A stretch of 64,000 nucleotides of DNA from Anisodus tanguticus (lineage: Eukaryota > Streptophyta > Magnoliopsida > Solanales > Solanaceae). Each line of letters opens with the position of its first letter. Within the stretch, counting starts at the first letter, position 1. Below the pieces are notes generated by a model, which was given only the letters and a program-made list of their open reading frames with translations, had not been told where the DNA came from and did not search any database. A program made the translations under genes and the position numbers. Of the stretch, positions 12,449-22,813 are shown piece after piece. The stretch lies in NCBI GenBank assembly GCA_034509755.1, contig CM067547.1:52399359-52463358 (forward strand). Direction: 5' to 3'.

Positions 12449-13070
12449 TGATAGTGAATATATTTCCATATATTCACCGTATATTATGTGATCTGCCAAA
12501 CGGCAGGCCAAGCTTTCCCGTTCAAGTCCAGAAGCAGAATATCGAGGCATTGCGAACATTGTTGTTGAGCTGTGTTGGCTCCGAAATCTCCTTCTTGAGC
12601 TTCATTGTCCCTTACTCCCTTACGTAAGGCATCTTTGATTTACTGTGACAACATATTTGCTGTCTACCTGTCTCATAACCTGGTTTAGTATCAGCGAACT
12701 AAACACATTGAGATGGATATTCACTTTGTTCGCGAGAAGGTTGCAATGAGTCATGTTAGGGTGTTACATGAATCATTTTTCGTATCATTACACATATATC
12801 TTCACTAAGGGGATTCCTTGGCAACTGTTCCTTGACTTTCGATCCAGTCTCAGCGTCTGACCTCCTCCCGCTCCGACTGAGGGGGTGTGATAGTGAATTT
12901 CCATATATTCACCGTATATTTGTAATATTCTGTGATTAATATTTTAGTGTAATTATGTAAAGTAGAGATTCTTATTCCATTGAAATTACATTTGTACACA
13001 CTATATATATTGTATTAATGAAAGGACACCTCTCAAGGAGATTTACACTATTCTAAATTGGGAACTAGCA
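12449..13070 (+). mobile_element. Internally deleted copia remnant (RNase H end plus LTR)
   Basis: About 40 bp of LTR start (TGATAGTGAATATATTTCC at 12449) runs directly into the C-terminal copia RNase H region (about 12491-12885), which shows EAEYRGIANIV and CWLRNLLLELHCP. It then meets a second LTR starting at 12888 with the same TGATAGTGAA start. The coding part is frameshifted. After this LTR a TGGTATTAGAA motif at 13080 resembles a primer-binding site, which would be expected after a 5' LTR rather than a 3' LTR. The family differs from the three longer copia elements here. The right LTR edge near 13070 is approximate. Confidence 0.65.
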
Positions 13071-13099
13071 TATTGGATCTGGTATTAGAATAAAGAGAA

Positions 13100-13584
13100 T
13101 TACGGCTCCCATTTACTCCAACCCATAGGGGTTTATTTGGCCTAGTCTCCTACCCTATGTTTTTGTATGTTAATCTGCATTTCAATAAAATCCACCACTA
13201 TGTAGTGGTTTTTTTGTTAAAAAAGAACTCAAGCAAAAACTAACCAGCATTCAGAGGATCTAGCAATAGTATTTCATCATTGATCTCAAGTAGAGTATTA
13301 AATATACAGAAAATGAACCTGAAATTAGTAATATTTCTATCTCAAACACTTCCCATGAACCTTGAAAATGAACATTGGTATGATACTTTGTCGAAATGAA
13401 TTGAACCAATGCGCTATTTTCGTCCTCCTTAATTTGTCACTATGGCATGGGTGATGCACTGATTAGGAGTAACCCCTTGCAGCTTCTCTGTATTTCTTTT
13501 AATGTTTCTTAACTTCTTCCTTGTAATTTGGTATTTTGAGGCCTTAATATATGCACATTGATTCCGCTATAAATACTTGGAAGA
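13100..13584. other. Region 3' of the NGATHA-like gene
   Basis: This 3' flank lies downstream of the minus-strand B3 gene. TTTCAATAAAATCCACCACT and the nearby CACCACTATGTAGTGG palindrome (13192-13207) resemble the tail of a LINE-type element, but no coding remnant adjoins it. Nothing else is supported. Confidence 0.4.
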
Positions 13585-13847
13585 TCAAATATCTAAATCC
13601 AGGGACATGGATGACTTGCCTTTTTCAGATGATTCTTCAGAGGGCATTGGGCTGTTGTTCAAATTCCTTAGGAAAGATGAAAATTGGGGATCATGAGCAT
13701 GCGAATAAGTTGTCGGGATAGAGGAGGATGAGAACATGTCGGAATGATCCATGGGACAGTCCATATTCACTCCAAACAGCCTGAGTCTCTTTGCTACAAC
13801 CTTACCTTGAACCACCGGCACTGAGTTGAATACCCTTGGCTCCACAA

Positions 13848-13886
<39 letters not shown>

Positions 13887-14646
13887 AACCTTGTGGACCA
13901 GCAGCTCCTGATCTCATCACATTATTGAAAGGGTTCGCATTTACCACTGTAGCCCCAGTGCTATTATTGAAACAAGTGCTCATGTAGTAAGGACTAGTAT
14001 GACTAATTCCATACATGTAGCTATGCGGATAAGGAGAATATTGTGAATGTGATGGGAAAGGCTGTAAATGGAAGAGCCGCCCATTAGAGAAACGCTGTGG
14101 CACCATCAAGGGATTATTCATTTCATCAGGACGGCGGAACCAGTCGATGAAGAGACGATGTTTGACCGATTCACCAGCTCCTCGCTGAAAGGAGACAATA
14201 TCCCCAGCATCTAACTTCTTCTCCTTCACAAAACGGCTCCAACCTTTGGTCATTACATAGCTTTGGCTGCTATTCCAGTAGGAATACCTAAACCTCCACG
14301 GCTTCCCATTACTGTCTTCGAAATTCAAGAGGAGTCCCCCCTTGTCGTTGCTAGAGGAATCCAGAGGGAAATACTTCTCAGCGTGCTGTTTTGGAATGAC
14401 TAAACGATTGAGCTTCCCTACGTCACTAGGAGTCACAACCTTATCAAACATATGTTCCCTCTCAATCATGGTGTGATGATCTTCGCAGCCAGTAACCTCA
14501 TTTGTTGGCGAAGAATCCATCAACATAAGCTCCGTATTCTCGTTGCTGCTCGGCGGCTGGTGCTGATAAGAAGACAAAGGGTACATACCTTTTGAAGAGC
14601 CAGCTTCTTGTTGGATCCCCGGCTGTCTACTACCAAAGAAATTCAT
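13585..14646 (-). CDS. NGA: NGATHA-like B3-domain transcription factor
   Basis: This is a 353-residue single-exon protein. The B3 DNA-binding domain spans about residues 65-172, starting MFDKVVTPSDVGKLNRLVIP and containing WRFRYSYWNSSQSYVMTKGW and KKLDAGDIVSFQR. This is the RAV/NGATHA type of B3, which binds CACCTG-like sites. Residues 287-293 (KRLRLFG) carry the RLFGV repressor motif, within RLFGVNMDCP. The C-terminus KGKSSMSLDLDI resembles the KGKSSLSFDLDQ end of Arabidopsis NGA proteins, which separates it from RAV proteins (no AP2 domain) and the shorter NGAL proteins. In Arabidopsis NGA proteins act in the nucleus in lateral-organ growth and style/stigma development, partly through auxin; transfer of that role here is inference. 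Residues 255-266 are a 12-Ser run encoded by an AGT microsatellite. The first Met gives a normal family-like N-terminus. The frame is intact. Confidence 0.93.
13849..13886 (-). repeat. Coding AGT microsatellite (poly-Ser)
   Basis: A run of about 12 ACT units on the plus strand reads as AGT serine codons in the B3 gene, giving the Ser tract at residues 255-266 between the B3 domain and the RLFGV motif. As an in-frame trinucleotide repeat, length changes would preserve the frame. Confidence 0.85.
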
Positions 14647-14963
14647 GATCTAGAGATGATGTGAAAATGGGCAAGAGTACAACTTGGTGCTATTTTTTGT
14701 TAGCTAAGGAAGATGAGTTGATACATGATGAAACCTTAAGCAGCTAAAGAGATGATGGTGCCTTCATAGCATATCGCATGTGGTGATTTTCTTAGAGGCT
14801 GCTTCCTGGAATCTTATCAAGTTAGGCAATTTTCTTTAAATTATTCTTTCTTTTAGTCCTTCCTTCCTTCTCTAGAGAAAGAGAGAGAGAGAGAGGAACC
14901 GATGAATTATCTGATTGGTTCATCAATAGCTTGTCCTTGTCATCACCCTGGCTGGTAGTATCA
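14647..14963 (-). promoter_or_regulatory. 5' flank of the NGATHA-like gene
   Basis: This is the immediate upstream region of the minus-strand B3 gene. It contains a GA run at about 14878-14896 (CT-rich on the gene's sense strand), typical of plant 5' leaders or core promoters. I could not identify a convincing TATA box or start site. A SINE insertion begins 334 bp upstream of the start codon. Confidence 0.4.
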
Positions 14964-14979
14964 AAATTAAAATACACTT

Positions 14980-15203
14980 ACTCGCAAGGGTAGCCAAGTT
15001 GGTGTAGCAGTAGAGCGCGGGACCGCAAGGTCACGAGTTCGATCCCCTGCATAAACCTTCTTGGTTGAGCCTGTCACACATGGCTTGCCAAGTGTGGTTA
15101 ATCGGCTGACGTGGTTTGCAGGCTATTGCGTCAGTCCGAGGTTTACCCTGTGCGCACTCGAGAGAGTAGCGGCTGCGGGTTCCTTCGTCAACAAAAAATA
15201 AAT
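14980..15203 (+). repeat. tRNA-derived SINE with 16-bp target duplication
   Basis: A tRNA-like head has an A-box region (TAGCCAAGTTGGTGTAGCAG) and a B box (GGTCACGAGTTCGATCCC), followed by a body of about 150 nt and an A-rich tail (ACAAAAAATAAATA). The insertion is bounded by an exact 16-bp duplication, AAATTAAAATACACTT, at 14964-14979 and 15204-15219. It sits upstream of the NGATHA-like gene in the opposite orientation. The perfect duplication suggests a fairly recent insertion. Confidence 0.9.
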
Positions 15204-15219
15204 AAATTAAAATACACTT

Positions 15220-15808
15220 CCATAATATATATATATACTTATGTATATATTTATGTATCTTCACTAGAGCAGTTGACACTACTAGGGTAGTGGTATATTT
15301 TTCATTTCTGCCTAAGGCCCACGAGACAAGAGGGCCAGCTGTCTAGTTTCTAATTTATGCAACTAGACTTTCTCTTATATACTATACTCTTTTCATTTCC
15401 TTCTTTTTCTTTGTGATGGGGCGGCGTATTATAATTAGGGTAAGTAGGCATTAGAGACTAGCTGATGCGTTATTACATTATTAATACCATAGTTTTAATA
15501 GTTATCTGCCACAGTAGATAGTACTATACTTTAATTTGAAAATATGTAGGGTTGCGGTAAACTAAATAGGAATAATTCATAAGCAAAAGTCCATTGGTCC
15601 TAGTATCTATATTAAAGGAACCAGTATACAAAAATGTCTTGTGTTCCTCCTAGCAATATACTATAATCTAGTACTGATCAAATATGTTTGGATTATTTAC
15701 TTGCTGCACTGCAAAAAAAGGCCGTACAAATCCTCATTATTTTATTCAGATTGCAGTTAAATCTGCTGCTTTATCGGCCTGCTAGCTGGGGTTTCATCTC
15801 TAATAACA
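15220..15808. other. Gene-free stretch between SINE and hAT
   Basis: It is AT-rich with no supportable gene. A second GTTTCATCTCTAATAA block near 15790 duplicates the target sequence flanking the hAT element that follows. Confidence 0.5.
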
Positions 15809-15816
15809 GTTTCATC

Positions 15817-18800
15817 TAGGAGTGGCCAGTGGGCCGGGCTCGGGTCTGGCGGGGGGTCGGGGTCGGGGCGGGACGGGAGAAGGGGCGGGGTCGGGTCTGG
15901 CGGGCTCTGGCGGGGTCGGGTCTGGCGGGACTGGAGCAAGTCCCGTCCCGATCCCGATCCCGTCGGGCTCGGGTCGGGGCGGGCTCGGGGGCGGGCTCGG
16001 GCTCGGGGCGGGATACGGCGGGTTTTCATTTTTTTTTTTTTAAAATAACATATGTATAAAAAAACTCAATAAACAAAATAAGATAGTGTAATAAAAACAT
16101 CCCAAAAATTTGTTTTTGTGCCTCTTATATTATTTAATAGACATATGATTTTTTTGTAATACAAATACAATTGTCTAAAATCTAAATTGCAACTTTGTGG
16201 TGTTGTCCAAAAGTTACAAATTACATAATAAAATTACAATTAAAAAAATTACATTCTCAAAAAAATCCGTTCTAATTGCTTGATGATTTCATGTGGTTCT
16301 TCGGTTGGAATTGGTATTTGTTGGTCAAATTGATCCACGTCGCTTCCACTACCTTCGGTTAAGATTTCGTTGTAGTTTTCATCATCTTCTTCGTTGATCT
16401 CCGGTTGACCGCACCTTTCTCCGCTCCGCTCGTATCCAATCTCTCGAATAATCGCAATTTCCAAGCCGTCTCGGCTAATGAGTGTCTGTGGTCTCCTATT
16501 TGATATCTCGCTGCGAGAAAAAGCGCTTTCGGACGCAGTTGACGACGCTTGAATGTTCAAAACATCTCGAGCCATCAATGAAAGTGTCGAAAAGGTCTTC
16601 TCATTCCCCTCCAAAGTATTTCAAACAAGTCTTCATGTCCATCTTCATTGATAACTTCTTGATACGGTACAAAACCCCGTAAAACAAAAATATCCAACTC
16701 GCTAATTTGGTTAGTAGTAGAGGTACGACCGCACATTCTATTTCGAGGCTTTCAATACTAGCCGCAGAAACAACATGTCTTTTGTGAGGTTGTGTTGAAG
16801 ATGAAGAAGATGGTATGGAAAGTTTGGTAAGTTACTAGCATTTTCTTGTTGATAAAATCTATATATATTTTTGCATTGGTGTTCTACGCTAGACAATACT
16901 TCTTCTTTAGTTTGTTCAATAGGTGGTGGGTGATTTAGATTTTTGGGACTTGGAGGTGGTAGTACTTCTATACAATCGTAAATAGTTTCAATTAGTGATT
17001 TAGTACCGTCTATTTTAATAGTAGGATTTAATACGAGAACCAATAATATAAATAGAGGGAATAGGAATAAAATATTTTTTTATTTTGAGAAACATTTTTT
17101 TAATAATTTGCCTTATAAATTTGGTTTTTCCATATATTCATTAAGTAATAAAAATATTAGAGTTATATAAAATAACATAGTTGAAATAGTATGATAATAT
17201 ATACCGGAAAATTCTTTTGTTGCTTGAAAAAATTTCTCTAAAAATACAATAAGTTCGGAGATTTTTTCCCAATCACTATCTAAAATCATATCATTTGGCT
17301 TTTTATTATGAGAGTTAAAAAATAAAGTTATAGGTAATTTATAGTCATAAGCAACAAGTAGTTGCTCGTATAAAGAATTCCACCTAGTGGATACTTCTTG
17401 TGGAATTTTTCTAAAAGGTAGTCCACAATCATGACAAATTTTTTTATATTCTTTTCTACGTTGTACTTTATTACTTTTAAAAATAAAGTTTATAGCAAAT
17501 TGTATTTTACTAAGAATGTCTTCAAAAAGTGATAGACCATCCTTTACAATTAAGTTATATATATGGCACGCACATTTTATATGAAAATGGTCTGGAAAAG
17601 AAGGAGTTAAACTATTTTTTAAAAACGTAATTGCGTAATTGTTATTAGAAGCGTTATCTAATGTAATAGTCATAATTTTATCGGTAATTCCGTAATAATC
17701 GCACACTTGATAAATATTTTCTGCAATATAAGTACCAAGTGTGCCTATCATCTATATATCTATACGCTAAAATACGTTTTTGCATAGACCATTTATAATC
17801 TATCCAATGACAAGTTACGGTTAAATAATCATGGCCGTTAGTACTACGACCTATATCGTACGTGATGGATACTTTGCCATTAAAATGATATAATGAAAAA
17901 CGTAAATATTGTTGATATTCATGCGCGAATTTAAATACATCTCTCTTAACAGTTGATCTAGGAAAACCGTTAAAAGCGAGGATTATATATATCTCTAATG
18001 TAATGAATAAAATCGGGAGATGAAGGAAATGAAAAAGGCAAACCCTCCACAAAGAACTAATTTTGATATTGCTTCCCTATCTCTATGTTTATTGTATTTA
18101 GAGCCTACAATTCCCCCCATCATAGGGTTAATTTGACCGTACTTGGTCCGGGACGAGATCGTATGTGAACCTTGTCCCGATGGAGCGGCGTTTGCGCACC
18201 CGGTTTTGAAGCCTGGTATTGGGCATACCTATTTGGATGAGCACTTACTACGTGTCTAATTAAACCCCCGTCCCACCGTGACCTTTTCCGAGTTTTAAAT
18301 TTTAAAACATTTTTACAAATTTTACATATGGCTACTTGATTCTCTACGTCCCTATCAAAAAATGTCCATGCATCGATTTTAATGATCGTTTCTTTGGACC
18401 TCGTCTCATACTAGGGGGAATAGGAGGTATTTTAGTTGAAGGTGCACTAGTGGGTGTGTTGTCATCAACATTAGTGGGTATATCATCTAGATCATCGTCT
18501 AAATTAAAGTCTTCTTGAGTTCCAGAAAATAGCTCCTGGTCTAAATCTAATAGTATTGTAGGAAAATGTTGAGTATCAACAAAATCATCCTGTGTAGGAA
18601 TAAGATGACTAGAAGAAGTACCCTTGCCCTGGTTGCCCCTACTAGAAGAAGCACCCTTACCCTTACCCTTAAACATACCTTTTTATCCTTCCATTTTAAT
18701 TATGATAATAAATAAATAAATAAATAATTAAAGACAATAAAATTAAGTGATCTAAACTAAATAAACAGACAATAATAATTTAATGAAGGAACGAATGTAC

Positions 18801-19392
18801 CAAACGCCGACGTAACGTCGACGTGTAATCGAGAGGTTGAAAATTGAAACTTTGCTCGATGGAAGATCCTCAAGCTAGTTGCCAACTTCACTACCAATCC
18901 CAAATGAATAAATAAAATTGAATATTTAGCAAACAATGTAGACTTGTAGAGAGATATATTGAGAAATTAGAGAGATTGTAGGAAGATTTGTGAGAAAGAT
19001 GAAGAGAAAATGAGTTATTTATAGTTGAAAAATTGGGTTAAAGTGTAAATATAATAACTTATGGGTTAAAAATAAATATTAAGGGGTAGGGGGTTGGGGG
19101 AGGGGGGGGGGGGGGGGGCTAAAATGGCCGTTGGTCAACGGCCATAATCTAAAATGGTCGTTGGTGCAACGACCATTTTTGCAAAGGGCGGGGTCGGGGT
19201 CGGGTCGGGCGGGCCTCGGGCGGGCTCGGGTCTCGCGGGAAGAGACATCGTCCCGTCCCGAGTTCGAGTCCCGCCCCCGTAATTTTTTTTTTTTTTTTTT
19301 TTTTTTTTTTGGCGGGGTCGGGGCGGGACCGGGGCGGGCTCGGGACGGGCTCGGGTCGGGGTCGGGCTGTCCCGGCCCACTGGCCAGCCCTA
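15817..19392 (-). mobile_element. hAT element with a decayed transposase
   Basis: This 3.6-kb element has terminal inverted repeats TAGGAGTGGCCAGTGGGCC (left) and TAGGGCTGGCCAGTGGGCC (right, complement). It is flanked by an exact 8-bp duplication GTTTCATC at 15809-15816 and 19393-19400, the hAT signature. About 200 bp inside each end is extremely G/C-rich, built from GGGTCGGG and GGGCGGG-like motifs in inverted orientation, which fits subterminal transposase-binding arrays. A hAT transposase remnant fills the middle on the minus strand. A T run of about 30 bp near 19279-19310 sits inside the right end. Confidence 0.93.
16249..18676 (-). pseudogene. hAT-family transposase, frameshifted
   Basis: Read on the minus strand, the order is: a Ser/Gly-rich N-terminus from 18676; a BED zinc finger at about 18060-18310 (CKICKNVLKF and RHVVSAHP ligands); a catalytic-core block with TLDNASNNNYAI and HIKCACHIYNLIVKDGL (17751-17113); and the C-terminal dimerisation domain (16614-16249) with SLMARDVLNIQASSTASESA. 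An apparent one-base deletion near 18360 throws the BED finger out of frame with the N-terminus, and further breaks occur near 18050, 17700, 17050 and 16700. The protein cannot be made whole. The function class, Ac/Tam3-type DNA transposition, is clear from these motifs. Confidence 0.88.
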
Positions 19393-19400
19393 GTTTCATC

Positions 19401-20226
19401 TCTATATTAATCTTCCTTATTTGCTTCTTTCTAGCCGTATTATTATCATTCTCATCAGCTTCTAAACGGTCAAATCCAGTTTCTACAACAACTAACAGCT
19501 ATATAATAAATACTACTTACCAAGAATAAGCAGATGCTTATGCTTTGTCTTGAGCCGAGAGTCTCTCGAAAACAGCAGCTCTACCTACCAACGTAGAGAT
19601 AAGGTTTGCGTACAATCTACCTCTCCAAACCCACGTTGTGTAATTTCACTGAGTATGTTATTGTTGTACCAAGAATAAACAGCTTCATGATAACCCTGGA
19701 AGGAAAAAAAAAAGGGAAAATAATGATGAATGCAATTGGTGGACTGACAACGCGCAGAAGAGAATGGGATAATCTATTCAATAAGTAGATTGGGGACCAA
19801 GTACCTTCTTTCTTATCTTTTATGTACTACTCCTTCTACTATATGCGAAATTAAAGAGAAGATATATCCTGAAAATGAAGTATATATCTTAGGTGAACGG
19901 AAAGGGAAGGAATGGGAGGTAATTAGTAGTATTGCATTGCCATTTAATTTTCCTATGATATGATAGAGCTAGAGAGAGGACCACCTATAGCTGCTGAAAT
20001 GCTCATATGGCCCATGTGGGGATCCATATGGAATGCCAGTCTAGCGATCCATCTCTTTAATTTTCCATCTCTCCAAAGAGTCTTCACACTTGAACAGAAT
20101 GAGAAAAGAAAAAAAGTCTTGCACTTCTGCATGCTCTAGTCTCAACCTAACTCTAATGTTTACCCATTTAACTCATGCATGTTCACACACAACTACAATT
20201 AATTCATATAGTACCAATGCATCTTA
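19401..20226. other. Gene-free stretch
   Basis: No gene is seen. It holds a TS-type SINE piece at about 19550-19665 and ordinary AT-rich sequence up to the target duplication of the second copia element. Confidence 0.5.
19550..19665 (+). repeat. TS-type SINE remnant, 3' half
   Basis: In order it shows CCGAGAGTCTCTCG, GATAAGGTTTGCGTACAATC, ACCTCTCCAAACCCACG, a GTGTAATTTCACTGAGTATG block and a TTATTGTTGTA end. This is the order of the TS SINE 3' half, with its TTG-rich tail. The tRNA-like head is missing. Confidence 0.55.
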
Positions 20227-20231
20227 AGTAG

Positions 20232-20510
20232 TGTTAAATATACCAAATATACATAAGATATACACGTTATGCAGGTATATATCTTATGTATATTTGGTCT
20301 CGGCTAGTCTCGGTTTTTGTCCTTATTGTACACGGTTGTGTATGGTTGTAGTGTACCTTAATTAGTCTGGTAAATAATTATATAGTTAATCTCCAAATAG
20401 AATAAGGTTTTAGGAGTAGAATAGGAATATGATTCTCCTATTATGGAAATATGTAAATTGTATATATAGTCTTTCAATTAATGAAAATAATCAAGGGATT
20501 ATTTCTATCA
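20232..20510 (+). repeat. 5' LTR of copia copy 2
   Basis: The LTR is 279 bp, starting TGTTAAATATACC and ending TTTCTATCA. A near-perfect hairpin-forming inverted repeat lies within its first 70 bp. A TATATATAG box near 20461 precedes the conserved TCAATTAATGAAAATAATC block. Confidence 0.9.
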
Positions 20511-20521
20511 TAGTATCAGAA
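20511..20521 (+). other. Primer-binding site, copia copy 2
   Basis: TAGTATCAGAA follows the LTR directly. It matches the initiator tRNA-Met type site TGGTATCAGA except for one G-to-A change at the second base. Confidence 0.75.
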
Positions 20522-20636
20522 GTCTAGGACTCAAATACTTCCGCTCCTCTCCCACAAGAAATTCCTCTCGGTTTCTTCCTCAAACCCGAGGCCTTCCTTC
20601 CAATTTTTCTTGTCCAAATTTCTTGTTCTATTCACT

Positions 20637-21435
20637 ATGACTGATAGAAACATGTTTCATCCCGCCCTAACAGTTTCTAACATCAAGAGCGTTCTTCCTA
20701 TTGTTCTTGACATAGAAAACGTCCAATATGGGACGTCGGCAGAGTTGTTCAAAATTCATGCACTTGCACATCAAGTCCTCCACCACATAATTCCTCCGGC
20801 TCCTGGCACGCAGGATGTACCCACCACGGAGGACAATCCTAAATTATGGATTACGCTTGATGCTACGGTTCTCCAGTGGATTTATGCAACTATCTCCATC
20901 GACCTCTTACAAACGATAATTGAACACAACTCTACGGCTATGGTTGCTTGAGATAGATTGTGTGACATATTCCGGGATAACAGGCATTCCCGTATTGTCA
21001 CCCTTGAACAGGAAATTTCCCAAGTCACTATGGAGGATTTTTCGAACGTTTCCTCCTATTGCAAACGACTCAAGGAATTGGCGGACCAACTTCGCAATGT
21101 TGGTGCTCCTGTTAGCAATGATCGTCTCGTTCTACAGATGGTTGCAGGCCTGTCTGAGGCCTATAACGACGTTGCTTCGATACTTCATCAAAGTAACCCT
21201 CTACCGTAATTTTATCAAGCCAGGTCTATGCTTGCACTAGAGGAGACTGGTTTGGCTAAAAAGACGGCTACTGGCGTTAACTTCGTCTTGATGGCCACGT
21301 CCAATGGTTCTCCAGCATTTTATGACAATTCAAGCCAAAATCGTAACAACGGTGGTGGCAAGAAAGGTCAGAATCGCAAGAATAAAAATAAAGTTGGTGG
21401 TCGTGGTGGTAATGGCGGCAGCGGCGGCTGACGAA
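20637..21435 (+). pseudogene. copia Gag with in-frame stops, copy 2
   Basis: The likely start is the ATG at 20637 (MTDRNMFHPALTV). One reading frame runs through the capsid-like region but is cut by TGA at 20949-20951 (in place of a Trp codon in the siblings), by TAA at 21207-21209 and by TGA at 21429-21431. It ends in a Gly/Asn/Lys/Arg-rich tract (GGGKKGQNRKNKNK, then RGGNGG). There is no CX2CX4HX4C zinc knuckle between this tract and the protease. The rest of pol lies in a different frame. Confidence 0.82.
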
Positions 21436-21478
21436 ACACTCGGGGGTCACGGCCTGTTGGACCACCAGTAAACTGGCC

Positions 21479-22813
21479 ATGGGCCAACTGCCAGTGGCCC
21501 GCGATCTCCTCTCCACAATCGAGCACCGGTTACTTGTGGTGGGCCCTTTGCCCGGTCCGAGCCCAATTTCCAGCAGCAGTCACGTAGTCCAGCCCAGTTT
21601 CAGCAGCAGCACTCTCGCCCAGTTGGGCCTTGGCCAGCCCCAGGCCTTCTTGGGCCTCGGCCACAGCAGGCCTTTGCGGTTGAAAGGGCCCACTATCATC
21701 CCTTCTCCGACAGATATTGAAGTCGCAATGCACACGCTGGGATTAACTCCTCCGGACCCAAATTGGTACATGGACACAGGCGCCACAATCCACATGACAT
21801 CCGATTCAGGTACTCTCTCGTCTTATTCCAAATTGAGCAACCCTCGTGGCATAATAGTTGGTAATGGTAATACTATTCCGATTTGTGGTTATGGTCATAA
21901 AACTTTGTCTCCCCCCCATCCACCCCTTGTCTTGAAAAATACCCTTCATGCCCCTAAATTGATTAAAAATTTGGTGTTTATCCGTAAATTCACCACTGAT
22001 AATTCTGTTTCAATTGAATTTGATCCGTTTGGGTTTTCTGTGAAGGATTTCAAGACGGGGAGTCCTCTCATGAGGTGTGATAGTAGGGGCGATCTGTATC
22101 CTATCACGCCAAGTTTCGATTTCTCGCGTCAAGCCTTGCCATCAAATTTTGCAGCTCTTGCTCCTTCCTTGTGGCATGCTCGTCTAGGTCATCCGGGGTC
22201 ATCTATTTTGTCTTCCTTAGATAAAAATAAATTTATTTCATGTAAGGGTACGCGTAGTACTCCGAATTGTCAATCTTGTTCTTTAGGGAAAATTGTTAGG
22301 TTACCATTTGTAAACTCTAATTCTCATACTTCAATGCATTTTGATATTATTCATAGCGATTTATGGACATCTCTTGTTCTCAGTTCTTTGGGTCATCGGT
22401 ACTATGTTTTATTTTTTGTTGATTATTCCAAGTTTTTATGGACTTTTCCAATAGCGAAAAAATCCCAACTTTTTTCCGCCTTCTTAAAATTTAGAGCATT
22501 CATTAGAACCCAATTCGAACGAGAAATCAAAAATATTCAATGTGATAATTGCAAAAAATATGATAATGGGGTGTTTAGGGAATTTTGTGTTAATAATGAG
22601 ATCAATTTTCATTTTTCTTACCCTCATACGTCTTCACAAAATGGGAAAGCCGAATGCAAAATTCGTACCATTAATAACATTATCAGAACTTTATTGATTT
22701 ATGCTTCCGTACCCCCTTCTTTTTGTCCTCATGCTCTACAAATGGCTACATATTTTCTTAACATTCTCGCTTCCAAAGGTTTGACATATTCGTCACCTCT
22801 TCAAATTTTATAA
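21479..22813 (+). pseudogene. copia protease-integrase open frame, copy 2
   Basis: A 444-residue uninterrupted stretch, probably the middle of the former polyprotein. The protease motif WYMDTGATIHMTSD keeps the catalytic DTG. The integrase keeps its zinc-binding region (LWHARLGHPG and CQSC) and core Asp/Asp/Glu positions in FDIIHSDLW, IKNIQCDN and NGKAEC. It starts in a Pro/Ser-rich linker after a frameshift from gag and ends at a TAA at 22811-22813 before the RT. The first Met is not necessarily a real start. Confidence 0.85.

Noticed and set aside
14981..15052. Functional tRNA gene
   Set aside because: The A and B boxes belong to a SINE with its own 16-bp target duplication and A-rich tail; acceptor pairing is poor.
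15757..16059. Arg/Pro- and Gly-rich open frames on both strands
   Set aside because: They arise from the G/C-rich subterminal repeats of the hAT element and have no gene structure.
19079..19399. Gly/Pro/Lys-rich open frames near the right hAT end
   Set aside because: They are translations of homopolymer and GGGCGGG repeats.
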